Assembly: GCF_000247815.1 (NCBI RefSeq)
Contig: NC_021674.1
Location: 84,202,147-84,266,146, forward strand
Origin: Ficedula albicollis
Lineage: Eukaryota > Chordata > Aves > Passeriformes > Muscicapidae
Length of the DNA: 64,000 nt
Reading direction: 5' to 3'
Shown here: piece after piece, positions 1 to 11,327 of the stretch
How the letters are laid out: every line of letters begins with the position of its first letter
Position numbering within the stretch: the first letter of the stretch is position 1
Program-made: the position numbers and the translations under genes
Notes under the pieces: generated by a model
The model's input: the letters and a program-made list of their open reading frames with translations, nothing else
The model's database searches: none
Told to the model about the DNA's origin: nothing

Positions 1-3000
1 AGAGAAATTATTCTGTTTATCTGTTCTCAGTGATTCCAGGTTTTCAAATGTATTTTACTGATATAATTTCTGTAGTACTCTGAGCAAGTCAAATATGAAA
101 GTGTTTGTTTCTGCTTTTGTAATGCAGAAATACCAGGTTTTACTCTTGCCCAATGCATGTCCAAAGTTTTATACAAGTAACAGACAGAAAACCGGTTACA
201 TATTTGTCAAAAGCTTTGATGGTTAAAGATGAAATATATCTTGGAGTCACATAAATCTCCATGGACTCAGTTTTCACTGGTGATAATTACATCCACAATT
301 ACCTGCCACCTTCAGCCTCTGGCTGGAACAAGGATAAAATACTTTACTGAGTGGTATCAACTACCCTCAGTTCCTTGCTTAACATGACTTAGCTTTTCCT
401 TAACTCAATAGGGTGGAGACTCGATGCTTCTGTTAAATAATGTAAAATCCATTCATGGAGACATTCTGGTTTGTGGATCCATCTTAAACCAGCATTTGCT
501 TTCTTTGTTAGACCAGACTTGGAATCCAGAATTTGGCAGCTTGAAAAACAAGACAGTGAAAAACAGTGTCTACATTAGTTATTAAACACCCAATGTAGTG
601 TGAAGAAGTGTATGCCCAGTGGCTTCAAGACAGAAAATGGAACAGAAAAAATTATTTGAAAAACACCCACTAGAATGAGAGTTATTTGTCTTCTGCTTTT
701 CATCAACATTTTTTGCTTTCAGGCAATTTTTTAAAAGATGCTGTGGGCTCAAGTGACCTATTGAAAAGTTCTAAACTGCCTTAAGTAGGAAGATTTATCA
801 GGCTCATGACTGATAGGTGGTAACAAGTCTCAAAAGGATTTATGGAGCATGAGAGCCTCTGGTCTCCAAGAGCCCCTTATATTATGTCTAAAGTGTCAAT
901 GGTACAGACTGCAAAGCAGGAAAATCTTTGAAGATTTTAATAAAAAGTAAAAAAGGTCCTAAATTGGAGCACTGAATGAATGAGCCTGAACAACACTGCA
1001 AAGCAATGGGGAAAGAAAGAGCACACAGAAAGAACTTTTTTACATTATGCAGTGTTCACTGCTCCAGTGTCCAACTTACAACACTTTGTCTTTGCAGACA
1101 AATCTGAAGATGTGATGAAGATGTACTGTAAATTTTATCACAGGAAGGGAGGCACAGAGACTTAGACATAAAAGGGTGTGTTCCACTAATCCTGGATCTC
1201 TCCAGGCAGTAGATATTCACAAAGTGAATCAGCTCTTTAATTCAAAGATGTCTCCCTTTACCCACCTGCTTTTACTGATCTCATGTATGAAAGCTTCAGC
1301 TTTCTACTGATCCCAAGCAGATATTGTCAAGCAGTTTGTCTTTCTGAAGGGTGCAATAATAGATATTTGTTGAGTCATGGAAACTATTTCCACTCTAGCA
1401 GTAAAGAAATTATTAAATACTGCTACTTCACAATCCATGAAGAAGGCTATCTTTACGTCAGTAATTCTGGTGGAAATCAAATACATTGTAGGTGGACATC
1501 TGACCTAACTTCAGTGCTCTAGAAATAATGTTTTTTATTTGTGAAGATCATGAATGTAACATAATGCAACTTACCAGCAGTACAGTGTTTTGCAGTCCTC
1601 ACTAAGTCCTTCAAGTATGAAAGAAAAATTTATCTGGTCTTCTGTCAGCAATTGGAAATACCAAATTGAGAATGTGAATCATCTTTTCTCTCTCTTCCTC
1701 CACTCTTATCAAAGATGTATCTTTAGAATTTTGATGCACTCTCATACAATTTCCTATGGGCCACCAAACAAGAGGTCAGAAGTGGTCATCTTGGCATCTG
1801 CAGCCAATGCATCCCAGCCAACCTCTCAACACAAAACCCATGAATTCTCAGCAAGGATTAAATTCCAGAATGCCTAGAGAATTACAGAGAGGTGCTACCA
1901 CTACTACATTTTCTACAAGCATTCCACTGATTTCTGTCTTTTCCCTAGCTCTCTCCTGCCAAGTAGCATAGAAACTCTTTGTTCATGAGTAAAGAAAATA
2001 TATAAGCTGAGAACAGGTGGGTTTTTTTAATGAAAGAGGCAAAATCCCTGCAGATTTTAATTTTTTCTCTGTGTGCTGGTATCAAAGCATAAATATAAAG
2101 GCAGAAAGCTTAATTATGTATGACTGTTTCAATCCCTTTAAAGGTCTTTGTTGCTTCCAAGGCAGTGATTTTTGTTAAAAGCTAGTGACTGAACTAGAAG
2201 CCAAAGGCCATGTAAACTGCTTATCTATTGATCAGTTAGTAGAAAATGCACAATTGCAAAGACTGAATTGGTTTTGTAAGGAGACACCTTGAGTTTAACA
2301 ATAAATGTCATGTGCAATTTGGGACTGAAAACAAAGAATTGAATGGCTGCCTTTAGACACAATCTGACAGCTGAAGTACATTTGTCAAACCAGAGGGAGC
2401 CTAATAATAACTAATTCAGGCATATGTGACATTATCCAGCACAGAAATATGCTGGAAATGGTTCAGTTTGTTTCTACATACAAATATTTTCTGTGCTTCA
2501 CTGATAGTCACTGGCAAATAACATGGCAAAGTTCTCCTTTACTCATATTTTTCATTTTTTTAATATTAATGAAATTATATTCCATGCTTGATATGATGAA
2601 ACAATTCTTACTTTGCAATTGAAATATCCAGAATATTACAGTACTTCTTATTATACAGATAGTTATTGTGTAAAATTACAGCAGCCAAAAATTAAGGCTT
2701 GGATGTGTATCATCTTTTTTCTTACAAAGACTTCATTTTTCTTATAAATGTTTCCAGTTTAATGGCTGATCAAAATAATTATGTTGGTAATTAATTTCAG
2801 AGTGCATCTGCTCTTTACCTCCTGACACATATTGTTTATTCCCGTGATTTTCCAGTCCTCTCTGTCAATATGGACAAATGTTTCCTCCTATTGACAAGTA
2901 TTACGGCAACCTGCTACCCCTGTGGTGCTCCTATTCCACAAATCATGATGGAGCTGTACAATGTGTTTTATCCACTCTTGGAACTCTAAGTTAATGTGTC

Positions 3001-3374
3001 TGGAGCTTGGGGCTATGGGAATGGTTGTGGCAGCTACAGGGCTAAGAATTACCACTTATTACTCAATAGAGTACATAATGTAATATGTTTTGATATGTCA
3101 TTTTGCACCATTCTGTTAGAACAAAACCATTGAAAACTTAGGTAATCAGCTTTTGTTTGACCCTCTGCAAACCTCAACCATACATGCCTTGATTTTCTCT
3201 CATTGGAAGCACTGCTTGGATGGAAATTATGGCTGATGCATGGCTGCACTAATTCAGGTTTCCATTGTGAGAAAGAAATGCTCGGGTTTGGTAAGATACT
3301 TTACAAATACAAAGCATCATTTCAGATACCTAGAAACATCCTTGCCATTATTACATGTTCATGTACCTAATTTT
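1..3374. other. Unique non-coding sequence, no feature recognised
   Basis: AT-rich single-copy-looking sequence. Open frames here are below 100 codons, overlap one another on both strands (for example around 1300-1970), and show no domain, signal peptide or convincing splice context. I see no recognisable transposon family. Confidence 0.6.
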
Positions 3375-4054
3375 TCATTTCAGCTCTGGTCAGCCTCAGT
3401 GTATCTCCCTCCATTATGAACTGAGGGATAGCCAACTGAAAATTCCTATTTATCAGCCTGAGACAAAGCAAGAGAGCTCTCACTTCCACCTCAGAGATTC
3501 ATGGCACAAGTAGCTTTCAGGTCCTGTGTAGTCCTTTGCTATTTGCCCTGGTGACCCTTCACTTCTCCCTCCCTCCCACCAGGTGCTGCCTGCTCTCCTG
3601 CAAGGTCCAGCCCTGCCTCTCCTGGAGAAGATGGTTGATAGGGTGAGGGGAAATAAAGAGGCTGTGATAGGGCCAGTGCAGGTCAGAGGCACAGGGACAG
3701 TTTCCTAACATCTGTCATTTCAGCTCTGGTCAGCCTCAGTGTATCTCCCTCCATTATGAACTGAGGGATAGCCAACTGAAAATTCCTATTTATCAGCCTG
3801 AGACAAAGCAAGAGAGCTCTCACTTCCACCTCAGAGATTCATGGCACAAGTAGCTTTCAGGTCCTGTGTAGTCCTTTGCTATTTGCCCTGGTGACCCTTC
3901 ACTTCTCCCTCCCTCCCACCAGGTGCTGCCTGCTCTCCTGCAAGGTCCAGCCCTGCCTCTCCTGGAGAAGATGGTTGATAGGGTGAGGGGAAATAAAGAG
4001 GCTGTGATAGGGCCAGTGCAGGTCAGAGGCACAGGGACAGTTTCCTAACATCTG
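3375..4054. repeat. Perfect two-copy tandem duplication, unit 340 bp
   Basis: Copy 1 is 3375-3714 and copy 2 is 3715-4054. They abut exactly, and compared base by base they are identical, including a short minus-strand open frame repeated in each copy. The left edge shares TCATTT and the right edge ends at TCTG. The unit is GC-richer than its surroundings but matches no transposon I know. Zero divergence implies a very recent event, gene conversion, or an assembly artefact. 340 is not a multiple of three, and nothing suggests coding function. Confidence 0.95.
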
Positions 4055-5065
4055 CTACCTAAAAATCATTTGTTAGCCTCCTGCTGCGTTGCTTTACAGC
4101 TACAAGGCTGAAGTTGAGAAACTGGAGCTATGGCCTCATCCTGCTCCATGGCCAGGACTACAGAGTGCCTTACAGCACCAGGAATTTTTCTCTTTTTGTG
4201 CTCAGGGGCCTGAAATTCCAGCGTTTGTGAACTTGGTTTGGAAGGCATCAAGCACCCCTAGTCCTACCACGTCCTTAAGAGCTGTGGCCATTACCCTGCC
4301 ACTCCTCAGATGGCCTTGTTAGTGCAGGTGGGCAAAAAGCTGGTGTTAAGAGCAAACGTGAGGAAGCAGGATTCAGAGTTCAGGTGCTACAGCTCCCCAC
4401 CCCGTGCCTCTTTTGCATGGTAATACTCTCATTTCTTTCTGCTCTCAAGGCTAAAGGCAGAGATTTCAGTAGCAGCAGTAGAAGAAAATGATCTCCTGGA
4501 GGAGTCAGGCTACTGGATTTGTGCAGGCTCAAATCATGAATTGCTGTGGAAAGGCAATACAGCAGCAAGGATAGGTGTAATAAAAGACATTTTCTAGGCT
4601 GATATTGATCACCACCCTCATTCCTTCTTGCTTTTGTTTCTATTCAAATGAATTCTAGTCATTTCAAGCATATAGACTTGATTTCTCTCTGGATTTATTC
4701 TTTCTCCTTCCACTCAGATGGGTTTATTATGCAATAACACTGCAGTGAGTGCTAGGTGGGAAGTAATGATTCATTTAATTATTTGTTTGGCGTAGATATA
4801 ATAGCTTTCTAGAATTTGCTTTGGAACACAACATTTCTCAAGAGCAATTATTTTAAGATTGTAATCCAAGGGGTGCTCAGATGGGCTGGACTAGTAAAAC
4901 ATGAACAAAAGCTCAGAAATAATGAATAACCATTTATATTGTTTAAATATTAAAAAAAAAATAATAAACAGGTCGTTCTGTACTTCTATGGAAAAAAAAT
5001 AAAGACCATTATTTATCTAAATTAAAAGCAAAAAAATTCCCAAATACCTCAGTACATAAAATTTT
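4055..5065. other. Unique non-coding sequence, no feature recognised
   Basis: Short open frames on both strands near 4066-4568 have no recognisable similarity or splice context. The remainder becomes strongly AT-rich towards 5060, just before the CR1 stub. Confidence 0.55.
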
Positions 5066-5146
5066 ATAGAATCATAGAGTAATTTGAGTTAGAAGTGACC
5101 TTTTAAAGGTCATCTAGTCCAATCCCCCTGCAATGAGCAGGGACAA
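5066..5146 (-). mobile_element. CR1 LINE 3'-end fragment
   Basis: The plus strand begins with an ATAGAATCATAGAG-type octamer tail and continues through the conserved 'aaggtcatctagtccaatccccctgc' region, with the usual 'atgagcagggac' after it. This is the reverse complement of a CR1 3' UTR, so the element lies on the minus strand with its 3' end at about 5066. Only about 80 bp remain. CR1 copies are characteristically 5'-truncated. The stub stops about 10 bp before a 359-bp tandem duplication. Confidence 0.85.
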
Positions 5147-5156
5147 AACAAATAAT

Positions 5157-5874
5157 AACAGGCTTTTCATATGTCAGCTCTTGATTTCAATGTTAGAGCT
5201 TATTTTACACAGGAAGTTTCCATTGCAGTCTATCTGTAGCATTGTGCCATTCCTGTCCAATTCTGGCTATAACTTTTTCATAGCAAAGCTAGCAGAAAAG
5301 TGATAAAGCCCACTATGTTGAAATCATGAGCAAAATGAAAAGCAGAATCCCTCTTACATGGGTTTCTAGTCCTTCCAGCAAGAAGCAGACAACCTCTTCC
5401 TCTACAGGATGGCAGCACTGCTCTTTGCAGAGCCAGCACTGCATCTTTGTGGGCATTGTCCTTGGTAACTGTACTCACTGAACCCAACTTCTGATTGCCT
5501 GTTCTGGCAAGGGGAAACAGGCTTTTCATATGTCAGCTCTTGATTTCAATGTTAGAGCTTATTTTACACAGGAAGTTTCCATTGCAGTCTATCTGTAGCA
5601 TTGTGCCATTCCTGTCCAATTCTGGCTATAACTTTTTCATAGCAAAGCTAGCAGAAAAGTGATAAAGCCCACTATGTTGAAATCATGAGCAAAATGAAAA
5701 GCAGAATCCCTCTTACATGGGTTTCTAGTCCTTCCAGCAAGAAGCAGACAACCTCTTCCTCTACAGGATGGCAGCACTGCTCTTTGCAGAGCCAGCACTG
5801 CATCTTTGTGGGCATTGTCCTTGGTTACTGTACTCACTGAACCCACCTTCTGATTGCCTGTTCTGGCAAGGAGG
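5157..5874. repeat. Two-copy tandem duplication, unit 359 bp
   Basis: Copy 1 is 5157-5515 and copy 2 is 5516-5874, directly abutting, with AAACAGG at both left edges. I see only two clear substitutions, both near the right end (ggtAact/ggtTact and cccAact/cccAcct), so identity exceeds 99 percent. A minus-strand open frame is carried in both copies but looks like chance. The unit resembles no transposon I recognise. Confidence 0.93.
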
Positions 5875-7384
5875 TCCCAGTCCCACGGTGTGAACGTGTG
5901 AACATGTTAATATTCACATTAATTGGCACAAAGTGCTGAGACCCTTTCCACAGACACTGTCATATGGGTGAGGTTTTTGTTGATATTTACTGTGGCAGGA
6001 GAGCATCACACTAAAAAATGCCCTTTTTAAAAAATTTCACTTTGCTCATGATACTTAACACTTTATTTGCTCTGGAACTGTATGAATGCGCTCAGATCTC
6101 CTCACAAGACCCCCACACTTTCTCTGCTCAATACAGAAAGCAGACTGTGATCATATAGAATAAGCATTATTCAAAATTTAATTTATAGAAAAGGTCCATG
6201 TGTGGGTTTACATACAAAGAAAACATTTTTTCCCAATGAAATAGCATGGATGATGGAAGCTATAACAATTTTAAGGTGGAGTTAGAATCAATAAACTTGA
6301 AAAATCATGTGCGAGAGAATAGGCAATAAAAAATGGTAATTTTGCTTGGGTATGTTTTTGATCAAGTACTAAAGTTTTAGAGACATAAGTTTGAAATAGC
6401 TTAAAATAGCTTTTAATTCAGAATAAGGCAGAACGATATTCATTACATTTTCTTCAGTACAAGAGATCATTATTTTAAAAAGGCTGCAATTGTTTTTCAT
6501 TATGTAAAGAGAATGAGCTTCAGCAAGTGGAAAAGCTCTTGTGTACCACGGGTAAAAGTCATGTCAGGAACTATGCATATAATTGGTATTTAAAAGTAAT
6601 AAAATAAGAGGGTGAAATTGTAAGAGGGCAAAATTATTCCACTCTCATCTGAAGAAAATAAATGTGTATGGAGAAACACGTGGTGTCTCTGAGGACAATC
6701 CACCATATTATCCCAGGAGTCAATTCTGTCAAGACCTTGTTGTTAATAGTGTAGTACTTTTGTGAACATGAACATTTTTTGCAGTTCGTGCAAATTGATG
6801 TGAACTTTCACTGTTTAAAGGACACTTGATGAAGCACTGGAAACAGAGGATCATGTTCTTCCTGTTGTGAACAATTTGATGCTTGGCTTCAGCAGAGGCA
6901 CAGATCTCCATGCAGATTCTTTTTTTTTTTTAATTTAGTTTTATTTTTTTTAGTTTTAATTTTAGTGTTATGTGTGTAACCTACCATGTAACATTTTGTA
7001 TCTATGGTGATACAAGTTTAAGGTGACAAGAAAAACAAGGTTTGGAACTGGAAATTTTTTTTTCTTGTAAAAACATTGTAAAAACTGGCATATTTTTTTA
7101 AAAGCAAGGGTCTTTCAGCCTCACAATCCCTCCTTAAGGTCTTCATCACATTGCAACTGTCAGTTGAGTATGTGTTTATCCGTAATTTAAAAAAAAACAA
7201 AATCCACAATACAGTCCTTTTAAATGTCTTCACAGTTTACTAATAAAACGTAAAATATAAAACTTGAATAAGCAGCATTATCAATATATTGCTTTTTAAT
7301 TAGTTCTTTTCCCAAAGAATCATCCACTAAAAAAATTTTTAAAAGAAGAAAAAAATAGATGAAGCAACTCAATGTAAAACCTCG
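5875..7384. other. Unique AT-rich non-coding sequence
   Basis: No gene, RNA or transposon is recognised. Runs of T and A (for example around 6918-6960) are the only structure. Confidence 0.55.
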
Positions 7385-7459
7385 TAGCCTCTCTAAAGGA
7401 TAAACTGTGTTAGATCCCCCCCCCCCCCCCCCTAGCCTCTCTAAAGGATAAACTGTGTT
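7385..7459. repeat. 27-bp direct repeat bracketing a C17 homopolymer
   Basis: The 27-bp word beginning TAGCCTCTCTAAAGG occurs at 7385-7411 and again, identically, at 7433-7459. Between them lie GATC-like bases and 17 consecutive C (7416-7432). The frames through the tract that read as glycine or proline runs are artefacts of the homopolymer. The same kind of arrangement, a duplicated word next to a C tract, recurs in the solo LTR near 20.6 kb. Confidence 0.92.
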
Positions 7460-10400
7460 GTGAACTAAGCTGGGCCTTCTCCACAACTCTAAGAACACAG
7501 AACAACTCCAAAATGAAGGCTGAAGTAGTTGTTTTTCTTTTCATGGTGATACATTTTTTTAAGATGAGAGTACTACCCAGATTTGTATACCTTTTTAAAA
7601 CCATTTTAATTCCAAATACTCAGTTTTAATTTTTAAACCTCCTATAATTTTTTAAAATAGAAAGTGGTTTAATTTAAGAATTTAATTTAAATTAATTTTA
7701 AATTAAATTAAATTAATATTTTAATTTTCTTCAGGAAAAAAAAGCTTAAAACAAATGCCTAAGCATTTTCATAAAAAAAGGAATGTTTACTTAACCTTTT
7801 AACAGTGAGAAAATGTTTTCACAGTGAAACAAATTACAAATTTCTGTCTCAACACCTTCATTTAAATCATTTTCAGCTAGCAATATTTTCAATATGTTCC
7901 ATGGATCACACAAAGGCAATAACAGTGCTCGATGACACCTATAGACTTCACAGGAATAAAACCGATGCCTTTGCAGAAAAACTGCTGTTGGTTTGCCTAA
8001 ACCTATTTACAAATTCCTCTTGAAGCACTTTTAACATAAACAACCCTGTTTCCAGACAGACTGAGACCACAGCCCATCCACCACTAATCTGATGAGAGCA
8101 AAAAGCTTCTAAAAGCCTTGGCCAGTCTCAGGCCAGAAACTACATCTACCTCACACAGTGCATGTATTAATGGAATAATATATATTATTGGAATAATATA
8201 TAACATCTAGCACAGCACTTCTCACAGCAGAGCTGCACAGAGCACTGCACCCTGCACAGCTGCCTCTTGAGACTTCACCTAAATCAGGCTTCCTCTCTTT
8301 AGGCATGAAAATTAAACTAGTTCCCTAGTTCTGAGAAGCAGCTCTGCAAAAAAGCACAGTACTTCTCCTCTGGTTCCTAAACCAGGAAAACCCCACACTC
8401 AAACACATGCGTGAGTGTTCTTATTTTAGGAATATATTCTAGCAAGTATTTAACTACATGCTCAAGATGTATACAGACAACTAAAGGGTTCAGTATTTTC
8501 AGTAGAACAGAGAAGACCTGGAGCTTTAGCCAACAAGATGTAATCTGAAGAAGTTAAAGGTCCTTTTCTGGAGATTAGTGGGTAAAATTATGTGATAATT
8601 ATATGATTTTGATATTGAAGACTACTGATATTTCTTCATTAGTCAGCAGGATCTTTTCTCCTGTGACACTCTGATTCAGGTGTGAAAGGTGATGATGATG
8701 ATGATGGAGGCAAACCGTTCCCTCCCTTACCTTTCCTCAGCCACAGGAGGTGCCTGGGCAAGAGGGTAGATAAGATACTTAGCTTTCAGATGGCTAAACT
8801 AGGTGAAACTAATTTTTTCCTAAAAATGTGTGAATAGTGTACTTTCTATTTTCAGGTTTATCTGCTAACCTGCGAAAGCCAGAGTAGCCAATCAAAACTC
8901 AGAGATTATTCATTATAAACTGTAATTATGCAGCCATGGGGGAGTAAGTATACAAAAGACACTAATTAACTCTCGGAAGTAAAAAACGAAATGTGACTGA
9001 ATGCACATTATAATAAGTGCAGGATAAATTATGCTGCAGTGACAGCTCAAACAAAAGACTCCTTTTTAAGTTAAAAAAGGTGATTTCACATTTAAACTGA
9101 ACTCTCACTTTTTGAACACTAGGTTTGTAAAAGGAAATTAATATAGGATATGTAAGCTAGTAGTTAAATGTCCAGAGATTTTCTATTATTTTCTTCAGTT
9201 CAACACCCACAAAATATCCTGAATCTTTCGCCTTTAACTCACCTCTCATTATCAAGATGGGAAATCTATTTGGAGAATTTCAAGGTTTTCAGCTGCAGCA
9301 GAAAAGCTGACCCTTGTTCCTATTGTCCCATCTACCTACCCTGATCTCCACCTCCAACTGCATCTGAGTTTGACTGGGTTCTAATTTTTTTATTGAAATA
9401 AAGGCATTGCTCTGAACTCCACCTCTAACACCTTGAAAAATATCCCCTTACAATGCTTCTCCCATCATTCATCATCCTCTAGTTTCCTGTCTCCTGGTTA
9501 CAGAGGTCTCAGGTTTTTACCATAGCATTCCTGCTTCAATCCATGTACCTATTAACAGCATCCAGGGAAAAAAGCAAGTTAAACTACAGCAATTTGGAAA
9601 TATTTCTGACTTGTATTGATCTTCAGCACTGATTTTTAAAAAATTCTTGTGACTCACAGCAACATCTGAATTCACCGTGAAAAGAAGTTTAATTTAACCC
9701 AAACCACCAAAATTCAAGTCCCAGGAACCAAAAAGTGGGATAAAAATTTAACATAGTATAGTCTTCTGGATCACATCATCTTCCTATAAAATAGATATGT
9801 TCACTTTCTGGAGTGCTGTCAATGCCAAATATTCATTAAACGCTCATATTATATATGACAAACCATAAAGGCACAGTAAAAAAAAAGTGTTTTTTTTTTA
9901 ACTTTATGAGTTTCATTAGCATGGAGTAAATAAATATATGTACATGCATTATCAATATGGAAATTCAAAAATATGGAAATGTGTCTCCAGTCATAAAAAT
10001 GCTTGTACTGCAGTATTTTACATGTTTTAGTGGGGAGGGGAGGTAAAACTATGCTCAAATACCGAAATATTTTGGACACAAAATGGTTTAGCAAAATTAT
10101 TAAGCTTTTCTAACTGGAAGGAGGTTTGAGGAAGAGAAAATTATAGAGGATGTATTTCACATATTTCTTAAAAAAAAAAAAAAGGCACTCAACTGATATT
10201 TTCCTATCAAAACAACACTGCTTACTTTTCCATCTTTCAGACAGTTAAAGAATAAGAAGCTGAGTTGCATGGCCCTGCTGGATATCCAGGACATTATATT
10301 GTCAAGAGATATAAAGTCTACACTTTTTAACCTGCAATGCTAATAAATAGATTTTAAGCCATCCCTTGTGTATGACTGAACAATGCCCCCCTGTACTAAG

Positions 10401-10879
10401 ACAGCTTGTTTTGGAGGTAAAATTCCTTAGCTGAGGAGCAATCTAGTTTCATTTTTGAAAGATAAGGCAGCTATTTAAAGCTGCTTAGAGGCTTGGAGCA
10501 TTAAATTTTTTCTAGCCAAAGTTTGTAGGTTTGAAGACAGAAGAGTGATGAAGTAGATAACATATTAGAGACATAAAAATTGCAGTTAATGATCTGATCG
10601 TGCAATTTATTATATATTTATTACTTTGCCAATATCCACTGTATCTGTGATAGACAGAAGTAGTTGATCAGGCCAAAATCATAACATAATGTTATCCCTG
10701 TGCTCAGGGATTATTTTAATGAACAGTCTTAAGATAAAAACACCAATTACATGGTTGAAACATGACGTAACAAAGATAGTCTGACAAGTCTAAGAAGAAC
10801 AGATCAACTGATCCTGTTAGCATAGGAAAAGTCAATCTGGATAGCTGATATTCCTATTTGTAGTTTTTAAAAAACACCT
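7460..10879. other. Unique non-coding sequence with minor simple repeats
   Basis: Includes an AATT/AAATT-rich low-complexity block at 7669-7729, a short near-direct repeat of TTGGAATAATATATA near 8171-8202, a (GAT)5 tract at 8691-8706, and A14 at 10170-10183. No coding or transposon signal was recognised. Confidence 0.55.
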
Positions 10880-11327
10880 TCTAACCCACCCTGGATGCCA
10901 GGTGCCCACCAAAACTGCACCATCCCTCCTGTCCTCAGCTGGTCAGAGGAGAGAAAATACCACAAAATGCTTGTGGATTGAAATGAGGGCAGTGAGAGAT
11001 CACTCCAGTTACTGCCTCAGGCAAAACAGTCTGGACTTGTGGAGAATTTAATTTATTGCCAATAGAATCAGAGTAGGATAATGAGAAACAAAGCCAAATC
11101 TCAAAATACCATCTCCCCAGCCCTCCCTTCTTCTCAGGCTCAACTTCACTCCAGATTTTTTCCACCTCTTCCCCAGGGAAAGAAGGAAACATGGGGAATG
11201 GGAGCTGTGGTCAGCTTATCAGGTTGTCTCTTCCACTCCTCACAGTCTTCTCCTGCTGCCCTGTGGATCCCTTCCACAGGGTGCAATCCTTGAGAAACAA
11301 ACTGCTCCAGTGTGGGGCGCTGGAAAA
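10880..11327 (-). mobile_element. ERVL-like avian LTR relic
   Basis: I recognise this block as a repeat common in bird genomes: the plus strand runs from 'ctggatgccaggtgcccacc' through 'gagagatcactcc', 'aatttaatttattgccaat', 'cagagtaggataatgag' and 'tgctccagtgtgggg'. In the element's own orientation (minus strand) there is an AATAAA polyadenylation signal and a 3' end of the form GGGCACCTGGC...AACCCACC, so this is the right part of an LTR lacking clear ends. The minus-strand open frame at 10935-11192 lies inside it and should not be called a gene. The ERVL label is from memory; the family could be named differently in repeat libraries. Confidence 0.7.

Noticed and set aside
3480..4032. Identical 70-codon minus frames repeated twice
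   Set aside because: They are carried by the perfect 340-bp tandem duplication; no independent sign of coding function.
10935..11293. 85-codon minus frame and overlapping plus frames
   Set aside because: They lie within the ERVL-like LTR relic, a recognised interspersed repeat.
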